In this document: positions 10,846 through 22,397 of the stretch, piece by piece | Numbering within the stretch: the stretch's first letter is position 1 | Layout: each line of letters opens with the position of its first letter | Origin: Megalopta genalis | Lineage: Eukaryota > Arthropoda > Insecta > Hymenoptera > Halictidae | NCBI RefSeq assembly: GCF_051020955.1 | Contig: NC_135018.1 | Coordinates: 23,463,271 to 23,527,270, forward strand | Reading direction: 5' to 3' | DNA: 64,000 nucleotides | The notes under the pieces: model-generated | The model's database searches: none | What the model saw: the letters and a program-made list of their open reading frames with translations, nothing else | Told to the model about the DNA's origin: nothing | Translations under genes and position numbers: made by a program

Positions 10846-11689
10846 CTGATATTGGGGAACCGGACACGATCGTAGTTCTGCTGTACTCGAAACGCGGAAA
10901 ACAGTTCGAATCAGTGTTTGCACGGAAAACCGAGTCACCAGAAAGTGGAAGAAAGTCGACGGAGAGCCGCTCCCCTGGCAGCTGATCGTCCGATGACTGA
11001 AAAGTCGACACGATGACCCAGATCACGGAACCTGGAATCGATACACTTTCACGATCGCGGGACCTTCCGCGTCCGGCGAGGCCAAATCGGTTCAATAGCT
11101 GCGCGACGAGAGCGGCTGGCGAGTCGCCAATAAGGATCTGTTTATACACAAATCGACGCACGGAAACGCATTGATCGCCGGACCGTCGGCAAAGGATACA
11201 TTTGCGCTAAAATCTTGGATCGCGAATTAAAGCATCGGGTCTGGCCGCGCAGGTGCGACACGATACAAAATTGCGCAACGGTTTTAGCAAAAATAGTCGG
11301 CCATAAATCTTGCTCGTTGATTTATCGCATCTATGTATACATATAGTTGTCCACTGGCTCCTTTATCGAGGGGTTTAACACGTGTACAAGAGAAGATCGA
11401 ATCAAACGTGTAGCACTTCGGCCACATAGTCATGCGCAAATCTTATGGTTTTATTTTCCGGGTTGATGGTTTCGCGAGAGATTCGTCATTATCGCTCGTT
11501 TTGCTACTGTTTGTGGGACATCGGAAATGTTTAACACTTTCAGTGCTGCATCATCTGTGCATGACCGACGAAACTATTTGGTCGAACAAGGAAATCAAGG
11601 TTTATTATAATTTAGTCAGTAAACCAAACTTTGTTAAGTACTGCGAGACATAAGAGATCCTTACGTTAGTTATTTATGAGATAATATTA
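10846..11689. other. Non-coding, GC-richer DNA
   Basis: 10846-11290 is GC-rich with a 107-codon minus-strand frame (10838-11161) that starts inside the MITE end and shows no known domain. Nothing else recognised. Confidence 0.4.
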
Positions 11690-11895
11690 TTAACACTCCG
11701 AAAACGAGGTCCGTTCGAAACGAGAGCATAAATTTTGTTATTCGACTATCGGGTTGCTAACAATTAATTATAATTTGTACATGTTTCATTAAGGTTTATA
11801 GATGAACTAACATGGTTAGGATGATGAACAAAATTGTAAGTGGTCCTAAGTATACTCCGTTACAATGTCAACAAGATCTGACGTTCGAGTGTTAA
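11690..11895. mobile_element. TTAA-flanked MITE, 206 bp
   Basis: Starts TTAACACTCCGAAAACGAGG and ends GACGTTCGAGTGTTAA, inverted termini that include TTAA. The right half matches the end of the element at 2433-2865. TTAA target duplication and terminal TTAACACTC suggest a piggyBac-type non-autonomous element. No ORF. Confidence 0.6.
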
Positions 11896-14800
11896 ACAAG
11901 TTATTCTGATTTTAAGAGTTCTAGACTCTAAATTTAATGTCGTGTGTTGCGACTTTTAATAGCGACGTGCATAAAATTAGTTCAACTATTCCTACGTTCA
12001 ACTATTTCTGCGAGATCGTGTTTAAGATAAATGTGTGCCTAACGGCTGTTAGGTTATGCATGTGTATATAAAGCTGCTGTTGTGCGAGATGCTTTTCTCG
12101 TTTTACGTTGTGACGTATCATTCAGAACGATCGAATTAATTAATGCTTATAGAATGGTTTCTTTGTTCAGAAGTTGAATCAAATGGGCACTTTCGTGAGA
12201 GGTATCCAAGTCTTGTTCTCGAAGCAAACATAGTTTATTATTTGTTGTATTCAAGAGTAAAAAAAAATCGTCTTTTGTAGTGATTGTAAATAAAAAATTG
12301 TTTTTATGTTTACATTCAATTAGTTCAAAAACGTATCCAGACCTAAACGTATCCAGATACATCAAGCATATGTTTAACTGTTCGCTCGAAACGGATGCAT
12401 TCATACTAAATCGACCGAATCCATTTTAGATTTCACGCTTGAAGTTACAGAAATCTTAAATATTGTTTCTTACTCATTTGTGTAAACTTCGATTGTCATA
12501 CTGATATGAAGGAAGTGATATACGATTTGTAAATGGCAAAATTGTGAACATTGCTGGGTAAGGCAACAGATAAAGGAATTGCAAATTGCGAGTGCAAATG
12601 GAAAAATTGAATTAACAGATAGCAGATGGCATTGATTAAAAATACCAAAACATAAATAGAGGTAGGACATGTAATGTAGTCTGAATCATTTAGAATAAAT
12701 ACATCCGAACAAGATACAAACGAAAAATTTATTACAAGCCGGCCGTGTGCAAGACGTTTATTATACCACACGTCGTAAAACACATCACTCAGCTTGTATC
12801 TCGCACATAAAACCTCATCGACCAACCGACGCTTTAGTTTCCTATCGGTTAGGAAAATGAGAAATTGTAATGCTGTCTCAAAAACAGGTGATCGTAAGTG
12901 GAAGGAAAATACAACGTTCCGGAACGAAACTGGATTTACGAGTCCCTGCACTTTTGCAACGAAGAAAGTGCGCCCAGTCCCACGCAAATGTTACACCGTC
13001 TTAAACAAGAAACTAAATAGAATAGGATCGGTTATTAAAAACGATACTTTCACGTTGCAGTCTCGGCTCGCCTTAACCGCGACGGTTGCTGAAAATGTTC
13101 TTAATAGGACAGTTTAATTGTCCATTATGCTGCCGGTAACGCGACCAAGATATAATAAGACAATTAATGTTCTGCTGCGAGTTAATTAGAGTAGGATCAA
13201 GCTCGTTCTCGAAAAACACGACGATTACAACAGATTCTTCGTAATTAACCGCGATCCGAAGAATCGCGCGGGCATTTCGGCTCTTGGCTTCATTTGCGAA
13301 ATAACGGTTGTAAAAATCTGCGCGGCGTGACCACTACTGTTACAACGGTTCCTGTTGCAGGATGAGTTATTCCCAGACATGTAGCTTTAACGGTAATCGT
13401 CGTCTCATTGAACAACATATGGTGTATCATTATTAATTGTTAGTCGTTTCTTGCTGAGATTTCCATCAAATACTTCCATACATCTTCTACAAGTGAATTT
13501 TCTCCGTGAGCTGACATATGAATAACGAAGTAATAGAAACTATATAATTGCTTGAGGACATTAACTTTTTCACGCTGCCAAGCACTGCTCCTTACTTTCT
13601 GTTTCATATGCAATGACTCCATAGCCACAGGCGGACTCACCTGAATACCCCATATGTCTGCGTTTATCAATAGAATTTGTGGTTGCGGCATGATTATGGT
13701 TGCGGTCGCTTCGCATAAATATACTATTCTACGTCTGATGAAAGCGGTTTGAAACGTATATCTGGCGCGTGTGCGTTGTTACGTTGGGCAGCACTGTATA
13801 ATTTTCAGATTACGTCATTGAATCGAAACGTGAAAACTGTGAGAGAGACAGTTATTGTTCATGCTTGGTATCAAACGATTTGCGAACGTTTTTCGAGGAA
13901 GGTCTATCCACAACGTACTTATTCGAGCAACGTTTGCGCTTGCTTTCCTTTAATAACTTTATATGTAGATTGTTAAATTGCATTCTATCATTCTGTAATG
14001 GTAGCGAACGCTCAAACAATATGTTAGTTTATAGTATATTATATGTAACGATGAGCGTGCTAACGTTTTCATGTTCAATTAAAGAGTGTTCCACTACTAC
14101 AAAATAATATACATTTATATCTACTGTTCAAGTTGAAGATCATTGAGATCACTCGCGACTTACCAGATGTTCTGGATCTGGAACGTTTGCATACATTTAG
14201 TCATTGATTCATCGCGTGAGTTGCAAATATCACGCGCGAGTAGTCGGATTCATTTTACTCCGTTACGGGAGCAAGACACCGAAGGAGTCCGGTTTCCAAT
14301 TTCCAGTCGTTGAAACTCGAGCACAGTCAACCTAGTTGCAATCAATACGCAAAGAAAAAGCACGGTGATGGGGCATTGCAACGCGGAACATGCAAACGAC
14401 TCTGCGTATACAAAGTAACGGGACGACATTATGCGAAATCGTTATTGTTAACGTCACCGTTACTCAAGCCCGGCTCTAGTTGTGAAACGACTGTAACCGA
14501 GGTTGTTGAAGATCTCGGGAGAGGCTGATGCCTGCGATGATTCCGCGATATGTCGCAATTATATTCGAAATTGTGGAAGATGCAGTGGTATACGTAGTGA
14601 CACAAGCAGATTCCTTTCTATTTTCGTTTTAAACGAGGAAACGCATGGTGCAGTTTCGTTTACGTGAAATGTAATGACCATGAAGACAGAGATAGAGTCT
14701 AAAAATATTTGTAGCGTGGAATAAGTGTACGAACGGCAAGAATTCGTTCTTAAATTCCGTACATAGGTATGGGAATCGTTTTACTTTTATGTCAAGTAAA

Positions 14801-17210
14801 AGGGATACAGTTGCAATATGAATGCGACAGTTAGTCTCAAAGAAACTTCTCCCATTTCAAAGTTACAGCCACATTAGTGCTTAAACAAGTTAAGATGGAT
14901 GCAATTATTATAATAATCTGTTTACCGTTCTTTCCTGAAGTGGTATTTATGAAAATTTTAACTGTTAACTAATGACTCCGATCATTCTTGTAACAGTAAA
15001 TTAAGATATCATTATGTCGTATTCAACGGTAACGCTATTAGCACTGTGTAATTTCGATCGCAACACATCACCAAGATTCTTCTGCATCCGATGTAATTTT
15101 AATGCAGTTTTTATTCTACTTCCACATTATACATCGTTGAACAAGATTTCAATTAGTGCACATAATCGCATAAAATTTGCGATTAAAACACGCAACTTAT
15201 TAACGAATTTTCCTCCAATTACTCGTCTACTTCGATGCCTGAAGCAGATAATACTCCATTGCACGTAAACAATTTTAATTTACTTACGTTCGATTGCAAA
15301 AGTTAATAGATGATGGCGCTATTGAAGTGCTATTGCAAAACAAGAATTAGCACAAACGTATATCTTTATGAAGCGTAGATTTCTATCGCGATGCTCGATG
15401 TATCACATTCAATTAGAAAATCCATTTTTCCACAGCCTGGTACGCGAGTTGTCTTCTAGCCTTGATATAAACTAACTTGCAAATGCTGTTGTGCGTGGGT
15501 GACAAATGATCGCATCGAGTGATCTCTCCCAAGGATACCGCTGATTTCCAATAAGACGCACAAATACCATACGAGAGGATCTCGACTGAATAGCAAGTAG
15601 AAATCCGCTCTTACCTCATCCATGTTTATCTAAAAGTGCAAGAATTGCTGCACCTTCTCTAGCTTTGGAATCGTCGAGAGTTCAGGTTTCGTAACTACCT
15701 GTCTGACCATAGATGGTCTTTGGCTCGATTCCTTTTGCTTCGCTTATCAAGCCTTCTCGATAAGTTCAACTAATTAAGTGTCCCGTTCGAGACATGTCCC
15801 TTGTGCGTTGCATAATCAAAAGCACTCGAAATTTTTCCACGCTGTTTTAATAGATCTGTTAGAGAATCGATATAACATATTCAGAGAAGATCTTCATGTC
15901 TATTCGAGAAGCATCGTCTGCTGGCATTTGACATAATTAAATGTAAATGAAACTTTTCTTGACGCTTTAATACATATACAGAGACTCGGGATAAAACGTT
16001 AAAAACAGCCCTTCATTATTATATTATGGTGTACACAGAACTGTATTTTGATAGACCCAGACTTAATTAAGTACAAATGTCAAAGCAAATTGTTAACAAT
16101 AAAATTGTTGACCTTTCGTACCTCGATCTCCGCGCATTGAATAGAGATGAAAATATTTTCTGTCAGGCGTCAGCTGGTAGAGACCTCGGTTTTGTGAGAG
16201 ACAATGCTCTGCTGGTAATATTTCATTCGCAATTGACCCCGTTGAAATAGATAGTCTTGTCACAGAGGTTTAGAAATGGATGAGTCCCAAAAATACAAAC
16301 TTTATAGTTCAGTTGATTTTTATTTGCGAAGAAAACTTTGACTGTTCGGGAGATGGTACAGCTGAATGATCATTTAGGGGAAACTTTTCCAAGGCACACA
16401 CTTTTTATCAAAATACATTATAGTAACTCTTTATTCAATGAGAACTTAGCGATGATTTTTGGTGAAGTTAAATATTTATTTTAAAAATAAGTATTTTGAA
16501 AACAAGTGTTGTTACTTTACATAACTAATATATTGCTTTAAAGTTTGTATTATTATATTATATAACATCTTATTTAATAAGATGTTCTGGAGTGTTAACA
16601 CTTGTTAAATCGATGAGTTTTTATCCAGGTACAAAAATATACTGGACTGAAGACGTTGGCAAGATGTCTGTCCTCCTTCTTTCCGACATTCTTTATGCGG
16701 TACGAGAATTCTGCTTCGTTTGACTAAAACGTCGGCTTTATGTGTGACCCTTAGTCGCGCTTTGGAGGAAATACGCGCCCCTAATTGCACACACAGCCCA
16801 TTAGCGCGCCTCAAACGCAACATAGATCGCGTTGATCGACGTGCTTTTCCTTCGAAGATTTAATTACCGATACTTAAACCGGCCTAATTTCGAGGCATTG
16901 CACTCGTGAGAAAAGTAACTGCCGCCAGACGGAGAACAGAAGTTTCAAAACGGGTCTCATCGACGAACCTAAACAAATCGATTCTAATGACAACAAGTCA
17001 CCACGAACGACACTCGGAGTCTCGCGTTAATAGATTTCTTAAAAAAAAAGAACAAGTATTTCCGGAATAGTGACGTATTCGAAATGAAAATATAAATCAG
17101 TTGACCTATAGTAGACTCTAAGTAACTTAAATCGCGCTGGAAACGCAAAGTCCACCAGAAATATTCGGCTCTCGCTCTTCCCGATATTTTACGAGACTTC
17201 GGGAGAAGAG
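11896..17210. other. Long non-coding stretch
   Basis: No gene supported. A 163-codon minus-strand frame (12496-12987) overlaps a plus-strand frame and has no recognised domain. A small hairpin lies at 16564-16586. Scattered GC-richer patches (13000-13350, 14280-14530, 16650-17030) could be conserved non-coding DNA but this cannot be judged from one sequence. Confidence 0.4.
16564..16586. repeat. Small perfect hairpin
   Basis: AACATCTTAT at 16564-16573 pairs exactly with ATAAGATGTT at 16577-16586 around a 3-nt loop. No poly-T tract or gene context to make it a terminator. Confidence 0.6.
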
Positions 17211-18358
17211 ACTAGCTGAAAATAAAACAAATTTAAATCTTGTTCATTCATTTAGCTGGCGGAGGCATGTTCGAAAAACAAATTACTATATCAAGGAGAC
17301 AAGGAATTTCTGTCACGGTGAATAAAACGTTCGCGGGAAATGCAGCAACGCCGGTTCGTCAAATTTTTGTAGCAAACATGGTTTATATCATAGTTAAACA
17401 AAGTAATAAAACTCATATCAATTGCACGTTAGTTCTATTGTAATTTTCATAGTAGAACTATCTGCATTTTTGGTGAGTCGCAGAATCCAGACTCCTCCTA
17501 ATTTTCTCCGTAGTAAGCTGATTATGTTTTTCCATATAAAATCGTAAATTTCTCTATTGTTTTGACTGGGAATAAGATAGTTTGATTTATATATATATAT
17601 ATATATGAGCCGTTTATTTTGAAAGTGGCATAAGTCACTTTACCCTAATGAAAAGTGGTGATTTTTTAGTGTTTATACGAAATTATTTATACTGAGAAAA
17701 ATATCAGTATATATACTAGCTGAAAATAAGACAAATTTAAATCTTGTTCATTCATTTAGCTGGTGGAGGCATGTTCGAAAAACAAATTACTATATCAAGG
17801 AGACAAGGAATTTCTGTCACGGCGAATAAAACGTTCGCGGGAAATGCAGCAACGCCGGTTCGTCAAATTTTTTTAACAAACATGGTTTATATCATAGTTA
17901 AACAAAGTAATAAAACTCATATCAATTGCACGTTAGTTCTATTGTAATTTTCACAGTAGAACTATCTACATTTTTGGTGAGTCGCAGAATCCAAACTCTT
18001 TCTAATTTTCTCCGTAGTAAGCTGATTATGTTTTTCCATATAAAATCGTAAATTTCTCTATTGTTTTGACTGGGAATAAGATAGTTTGACTTATATATAT
18101 ATGAGCCGTTTATTTTGAAAGTGGCATAAGTCACTTTACCCTAATGAAAAGTGGTGATTTTTTAGTGTTTATACGAAATTATTTATACTGAGAAAAATAT
18201 CAGTATATATACTAGCTGAAAATAAGACAAATTTAAATCTTGTTCATTCATTTAGCTGGCGGAGGCATGTTCGAAAAATAAATTACTATATCAAGGAGAC
18301 AAGGAATTTCTGTCACGGCGGATAAAACGTTCGCGGGAAATGCAGCAACGCCGGTTCG
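17211..18358. repeat. Three-copy array built from flank (A) and filler (B-C)
   Basis: Unit A (about 148 bp, ACTAGCTGAAAATAA to AACGCCGGTTCG) occurs at 17211-17358, 17715-17862 and 18211-18358. Between copies lie fillers at 17359-17710 and 17863-18206, nearly identical to 20615-20986. Each filler ends in the left half of a GAGCCGTTTATT MITE and stops at CAGTAT, without the MITE's right terminus. Repeat periods are 504 and 496 bp; the difference is mainly in the TA run before the MITE. The layout is A-BC-A-BC-A. No protein is supported: the shared frame in A starts at a non-ATG codon. Confidence 0.85.
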
Positions 18359-18952
18359 CGGACGTGCATCTAGCAGGCTGGCTTTGTTTCCGTTATTATT
18401 AGAAGCAGTGACAACGTAGCATTCAAATCTTGTGCAGGATAGATAAACTTTCCCCCCTGCCGTGTGGGGAGCCAGCTTGTTAGCTCTCCGCTGTGAAATT
18501 ATCGCCGGAACGACGCGTTTCAACGGAAAACGACTCGCCTTTTTTTCGTGGCCGTGAAAGTAAGTCGCGCGCGGTTTTCATTCAGCCACGCAGAAATAAA
18601 CCTGCCACGGAGACGTACAAACTAATTAGCAAGCAGATTTCTCGCGAGCGAGCTACAGGGTTATTTGGAGCACTGAAAGTTTCACTCTAGATTTGAGCGA
18701 CCGCGTGAAGGCTTGTATCGTTGATTGATCTTCTTCGTTATATTGCCGTCCAATTCTTGCTAGGGCATAATGAACAATGCACGCGTCGATGCAAGACGCA
18801 TCTCCAGTGGGAATGCTTCCATTGCATAATATGTACTTCCATTCACGCCATGCATCATCTTTCGGGATTACGTAAAATTGATTGCTACAAAAAATGAAAG
18901 GAACCATGCGGAAGTTAGATTGTAATATTCAATACAATATTCTTCTGGAAAG
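18359..18952. other. Non-coding DNA, GC-richer at left
   Basis: Begins as the unique continuation of the third A copy. The overlapping short frames at 18248-18907 run across the repeat boundary and show no domain. Confidence 0.45.
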
Positions 18953-19094
18953 TACAGTAAGTTCTCCCTAATTGAGATGCTCAGCTTGTACAAAAAAAAG
19001 AAGGAACAATTTGGGAAGAGGAGATACGATTATTCGAGCCTTGCGGCTCGTTTTTATAGTTACCGATTGTCCAACAACTATAAAAACGAGCCGC
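18953..19094. mobile_element. Foldback MITE, truncated at right
   Basis: Starts TACAGTAAGTTCTCCC, continues with GAAGAGGAGATACGATTATTC and the loop, and stops at AAAAACGAGCCGC. The right terminus is missing. Confidence 0.75.
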
Positions 19095-20614
19095 TACTAA
19101 TGTCTAGCCTACTACAAATATATCAAAGAAATATGAATTAATATTTTAATTTCAAGTCGATCATATGGAGAAACTTAAATACAATATTAATATAGTATCT
19201 CAAGGGACCTACACGTACATCCACGTTCGTTTCAGTTTCTTAGGCATCCAAGAACAAATATAGTGTTCTAAAGTTGTTGTATATATTTCTAATATAAAAT
19301 ATACTAGATAGCCTTCGATATTGCTACCGATATATTATTCGTATGCGTGTATAAAATTTGACCGAAATTCCTGAAAATGCGCAACGAACACGAAGAAAGA
19401 TTCGTACAGAGTCGAAAATGGCAGCGCTTCCGGTTCGCCATCATGCTTACAATCGAAGTGACATCTCGCGAGTGCTCGGCATCCACGCCGCTCCTAATTT
19501 CGAATGTACATCAAAGATCAAACGAGCGTCCTTGCGTTTAAACGTAGCTGGGCTCGAGCTCGGTTTCGGATGCGACCATTCACGGGCTGCATAACGAAAC
19601 AAAAAGACCATGGGTGCATTTGTTGGTGCAGCGGTGAGAGATTAAGCTGCTGTATTCCCGAGCGCAAGGGTGTAATCGTTATTAATGCGGGCCTAGGTCA
19701 CGGGCGAGGGATCGTCTTTGGTGGCGGCTAGTTAGTTCACGAGAAGGCCAGTGGCCGCGCTCGCGCTCACTATAAATAATCATGGCGCGGGGATGTCCAA
19801 GTATAGACCGTTGGGAGTTTGCCAGCCTGCGAGGAGGCCTCAGCTATTTTTGAGCCTGTCGCCGCTACGAGCGCTACAACGCGCGATAGACACTCTCTAA
19901 TCAAAACTGCACGACCGAGGAACGACAGAGATGGTCGCTATCTTTTCCGGCGACGAGGATCAGACCTGCGCGACCGACACTCCCACCTCGCCCATGCAAA
20001 TCTGCTCACCCACACTTTCGGCTACACCGATTGCCGGTCTTGTACATGACCTTGGGTAGATTGATTTATCGAGTTAATTATCCAGTGGAGGTTCACAGCT
20101 ATTCAATTTCTTTCGCGGGATCGTTTCCATTCTTGCACCTATCGAATTTGCTGCGATTCGTTACAATCGAGGATTAAATCGAGATCTCCGTTTAACACGC
20201 GAAAAGTTAATTTTAAGATTCCCAGCTGTAGTGTCATCTCAAATTTCCAGATTGTAACGCTAAATCCGCATGTCAAAATGTGCGGTTCTCTTTAAGGGTT
20301 TAAAATATTGTACAATTTTTTAAAATGATACACAAATAACTGCGCTTTTAGTGAAAGCTATTTTTTCGTAATACTGAACCAATAGTACACTTATTCGTAC
20401 ATGTATATTCATATTAAACTCTATCATCATTTTTCGAACCATGTATGGGGTTGCAACTTTTCTCTAGCTCCTTTTATTCACTCGTTTTAAGTTTTAGGAG
20501 TTACTTGAAAATAATCTTTTTAAAATATTTAAACTATTTTTATAAAATGTTAACAATAAAGTAAACAATTTTTGTCGGAGATTGACATTAAATCTTGATA
20601 CATCTACAATTCTG
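19095..20614. other. Non-coding DNA with GC-rich block
   Basis: 19360-20050 is GC- and CpG-rich relative to both sides and contains the candidate promoter listed separately. 20060-20614 is AT-rich with no feature recognised. Confidence 0.4.
19771..20057 (+). promoter_or_regulatory. Candidate TATA promoter and 5' exon upstream of tropomodulin
   Basis: TATAAATA at 19771-19778 lies in a GC-rich block. About 280 bases later a possible donor, CTTGG then GTAGAT, occurs at 20056. The block is 2.1 kb upstream of the tropomodulin start codon on the same strand and would be an untranslated exon. No conserved peptide is visible. TATA-like words are common by chance, so this is weak. Confidence 0.2.
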
Positions 20615-20840
20615 TCAATTTTTTTTAGCAAACATGGTTTATATCATAGTTAAACAAAGTAATAAAACTCATATCAATTGCACGTTAGTTCTATTGTAAT
20701 TTTCATAGTAGAACTATCTGCATTTTTGGTGAGTCGCAGAATCCAAACTCCTCCTAATTTTCTCCGTAGTAAGCTGATTATGTTTTTCCATATAAAATCG
20801 TAAATTTCTCTATTGTTTTGACTGGGAATAAGATAGTTTG

Positions 20841-20882
<42 letters not shown>
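20615..20882. repeat. Source segment of the 17.4-18.2 kb fillers, left part
   Basis: Nearly identical to 17359-17606 and 17863-18102, beginning TCAATTTTTTTTAGCAAACATGG. It ends in a long TA run (20844-20882), longer than in the array copies. Because the adjoining MITE is complete here but cut off in the array, this locus is the likely donor. Confidence 0.8.
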
Positions 20883-20885
<3 letters not shown>

Positions 20886-21118
20886 CCGTTTATTTTGAAA
20901 GTGGCATAAGTCACTTTACCCTAATGAAAAGTGGTGATTTTTTAGTGTTTATACGAAATTATTTATACTGAGAAAAATATCAGTATCCTGAGATAACAAA
21001 TACAAGTAAATCTTCTCGAAAGTTAGCATCCATATTTTTAAACGTGTTAAAACGCAAACCCTTAAATATATCAACTTAAAAACAAAATGACTTATGCCAC
21101 TTTCAAAATAAACGGCTC
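20883..21118. mobile_element. Complete MITE, GAGCCGTTTATT family, 236 bp
   Basis: Perfect 31-bp terminal inverted repeats occupy 20883-20913 and 21088-21118, starting GAGCCGTTTATTTTGAAAGT. Flanks are ATAT on both sides, a 4-bp target duplication, though the left flank lies in a TA run. The copy nested at 9440-9592 has ATTT flanks, so the target rule looks like ATWT. No ORF. The Sola superfamily makes 4-bp duplications and is one possible home, but I cannot confirm it. Confidence 0.85.
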
Positions 21119-22193
21119 ATATATGGATATGTTTTGAAATGACCGCCATGGATGTTATGTCAACGTCAATACCTGCGCGCCGCCGGTCGCGCAGAAACTT
21201 TCTCCATGAGCTAGCTTCTCCTATACTTCATTCAAGTAAACATCTTGCAAGGTTGATGTCAAATAGAATCCATAAATGACCATTTACTGGAAATGTTCTT
21301 TTCTATTTGATCTTTTAAATTATAATTAAATAAACATTGTTTCTCTGTTAAAAGCTATCCGCTACTAAACTTTTGCTAGAAAATTTGAGTAATAATGGTA
21401 ACTGTATGAAGCAAAGCCACTCCATAAACTATTTGTACGAATATGGTATAAGCGTCAAAGGGCGCTGCCGCAATCAGCCACAATCGGTGAACTGGTCAGT
21501 GAAGTGTGCGTCTGTCGTGAGAAGTGGGTGAGGTATTTGATTACGAGCAATTCACCTAATTTTGCATTGGGAAAATATTGCCGGTACTCACTTTTATCGA
21601 AGGCAATTCGCGTAGAATAATTGGAATTGTTGTTAAGGTTGTAATACTCCAGAATCGAGCGTGAATTCGCTCGGGATTAGCGTGGGTTGTCGATTTGGCA
21701 GATGAGTTGTCAATGAAAATCAATTCGGAATTATCTGGGGCAAAGGGCATCAGCCGCGTTGGACAGTTGCCGAATTTAAATGCAAGTAGTCGATTAGCCG
21801 ATCGTTCGACCAGGAACACAGCCTCCGCATACTCTTAGTCATAGCCATCAGCGTTTGACGAAATATCTCGTTATTCGTATCATAGCACACGACAACACAT
21901 AAGTTGTTCCCGGTTTCTTTTCACTGCGATCAATAAAGGATACCACCACTTTAGTAGTTGTATTTGTTCAGTGAACTCGACGGGTGTTCGTTGGAAATTC
22001 AAAGAGAATGAGATTAGTCACTGATTAAATATATAAATTTTATTCTATTGTTTAACCAGTAGGAAAATATAATATATCGTCCAGTGTTTTTTTAGAGTAT
22101 ACATGTGTTAGACAGTTAACATAGACGAGAATAAAAACAATATAGTTGATTTCCATTAGTCATATCAAATCTATTAACAATAAAATTAATAAA
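21119..22193 (+). other. Tropomodulin upstream region
   Basis: Non-coding DNA directly 5' of the start codon. A possible initiator TCAGTG (21495) is followed within 35 bases by a donor-like GTGAGG. Possible acceptors for the coding exon are GTTTTTTTAG ending 22095 and TTTCCATTAG ending 22159. None is proven. The frame upstream of the start codon opens only at a TTG, so translation starts at the ATG at 22194. Confidence 0.4.
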
Positions 22194-22397
22194 ATGTCAC
22201 GAAGATACTCTGTTGTTGACCAAGAACCATGGGAAACTTTCCAGACATCTGCATCAACCAAAACTACCACCATGACAACTGCAGCAAAGTTATACGGCAA
22301 GGATTTGAGTGAATACGACGATGTGGATGTGGATGATTTACTGGCACAACTTACTCCGGAAGAAATTAATATATTGGCCAAGGAGGTGGATCCTGAT
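22194..22397 (+). CDS. tmod: Tropomodulin exon 1 (residues 1-68)
   Basis: Start chosen at the ATG in AATAAAATGTCACG, an A-rich insect-like start context; the same frame has no earlier ATG. It encodes MSRRYSVVDQEPW, a Thr/Ser-rich stretch with no counterpart in vertebrate proteins, then the acidic DLSEYDDVDVDDLL and LTPEEINILAKEVDPD of the first tropomyosin-binding site. It ends in phase 0 before donor GTAAGA. Confidence 0.93.

Noticed and set aside
12496..12987. 163-codon minus-strand open frame, the longest in the window
   Set aside because: No recognised domain, no promoter or splice context, and an overlapping 107-codon plus-strand frame. Length alone is within chance for 64 kb.
17240..17947. 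Repeated 67-codon frame with the peptide LAGGGMFEKQITISRRQG
   Set aside because: It begins at a non-ATG codon, is carried by the tandem A unit, and is shared only because the DNA was duplicated. The third copy diverges at the array end.
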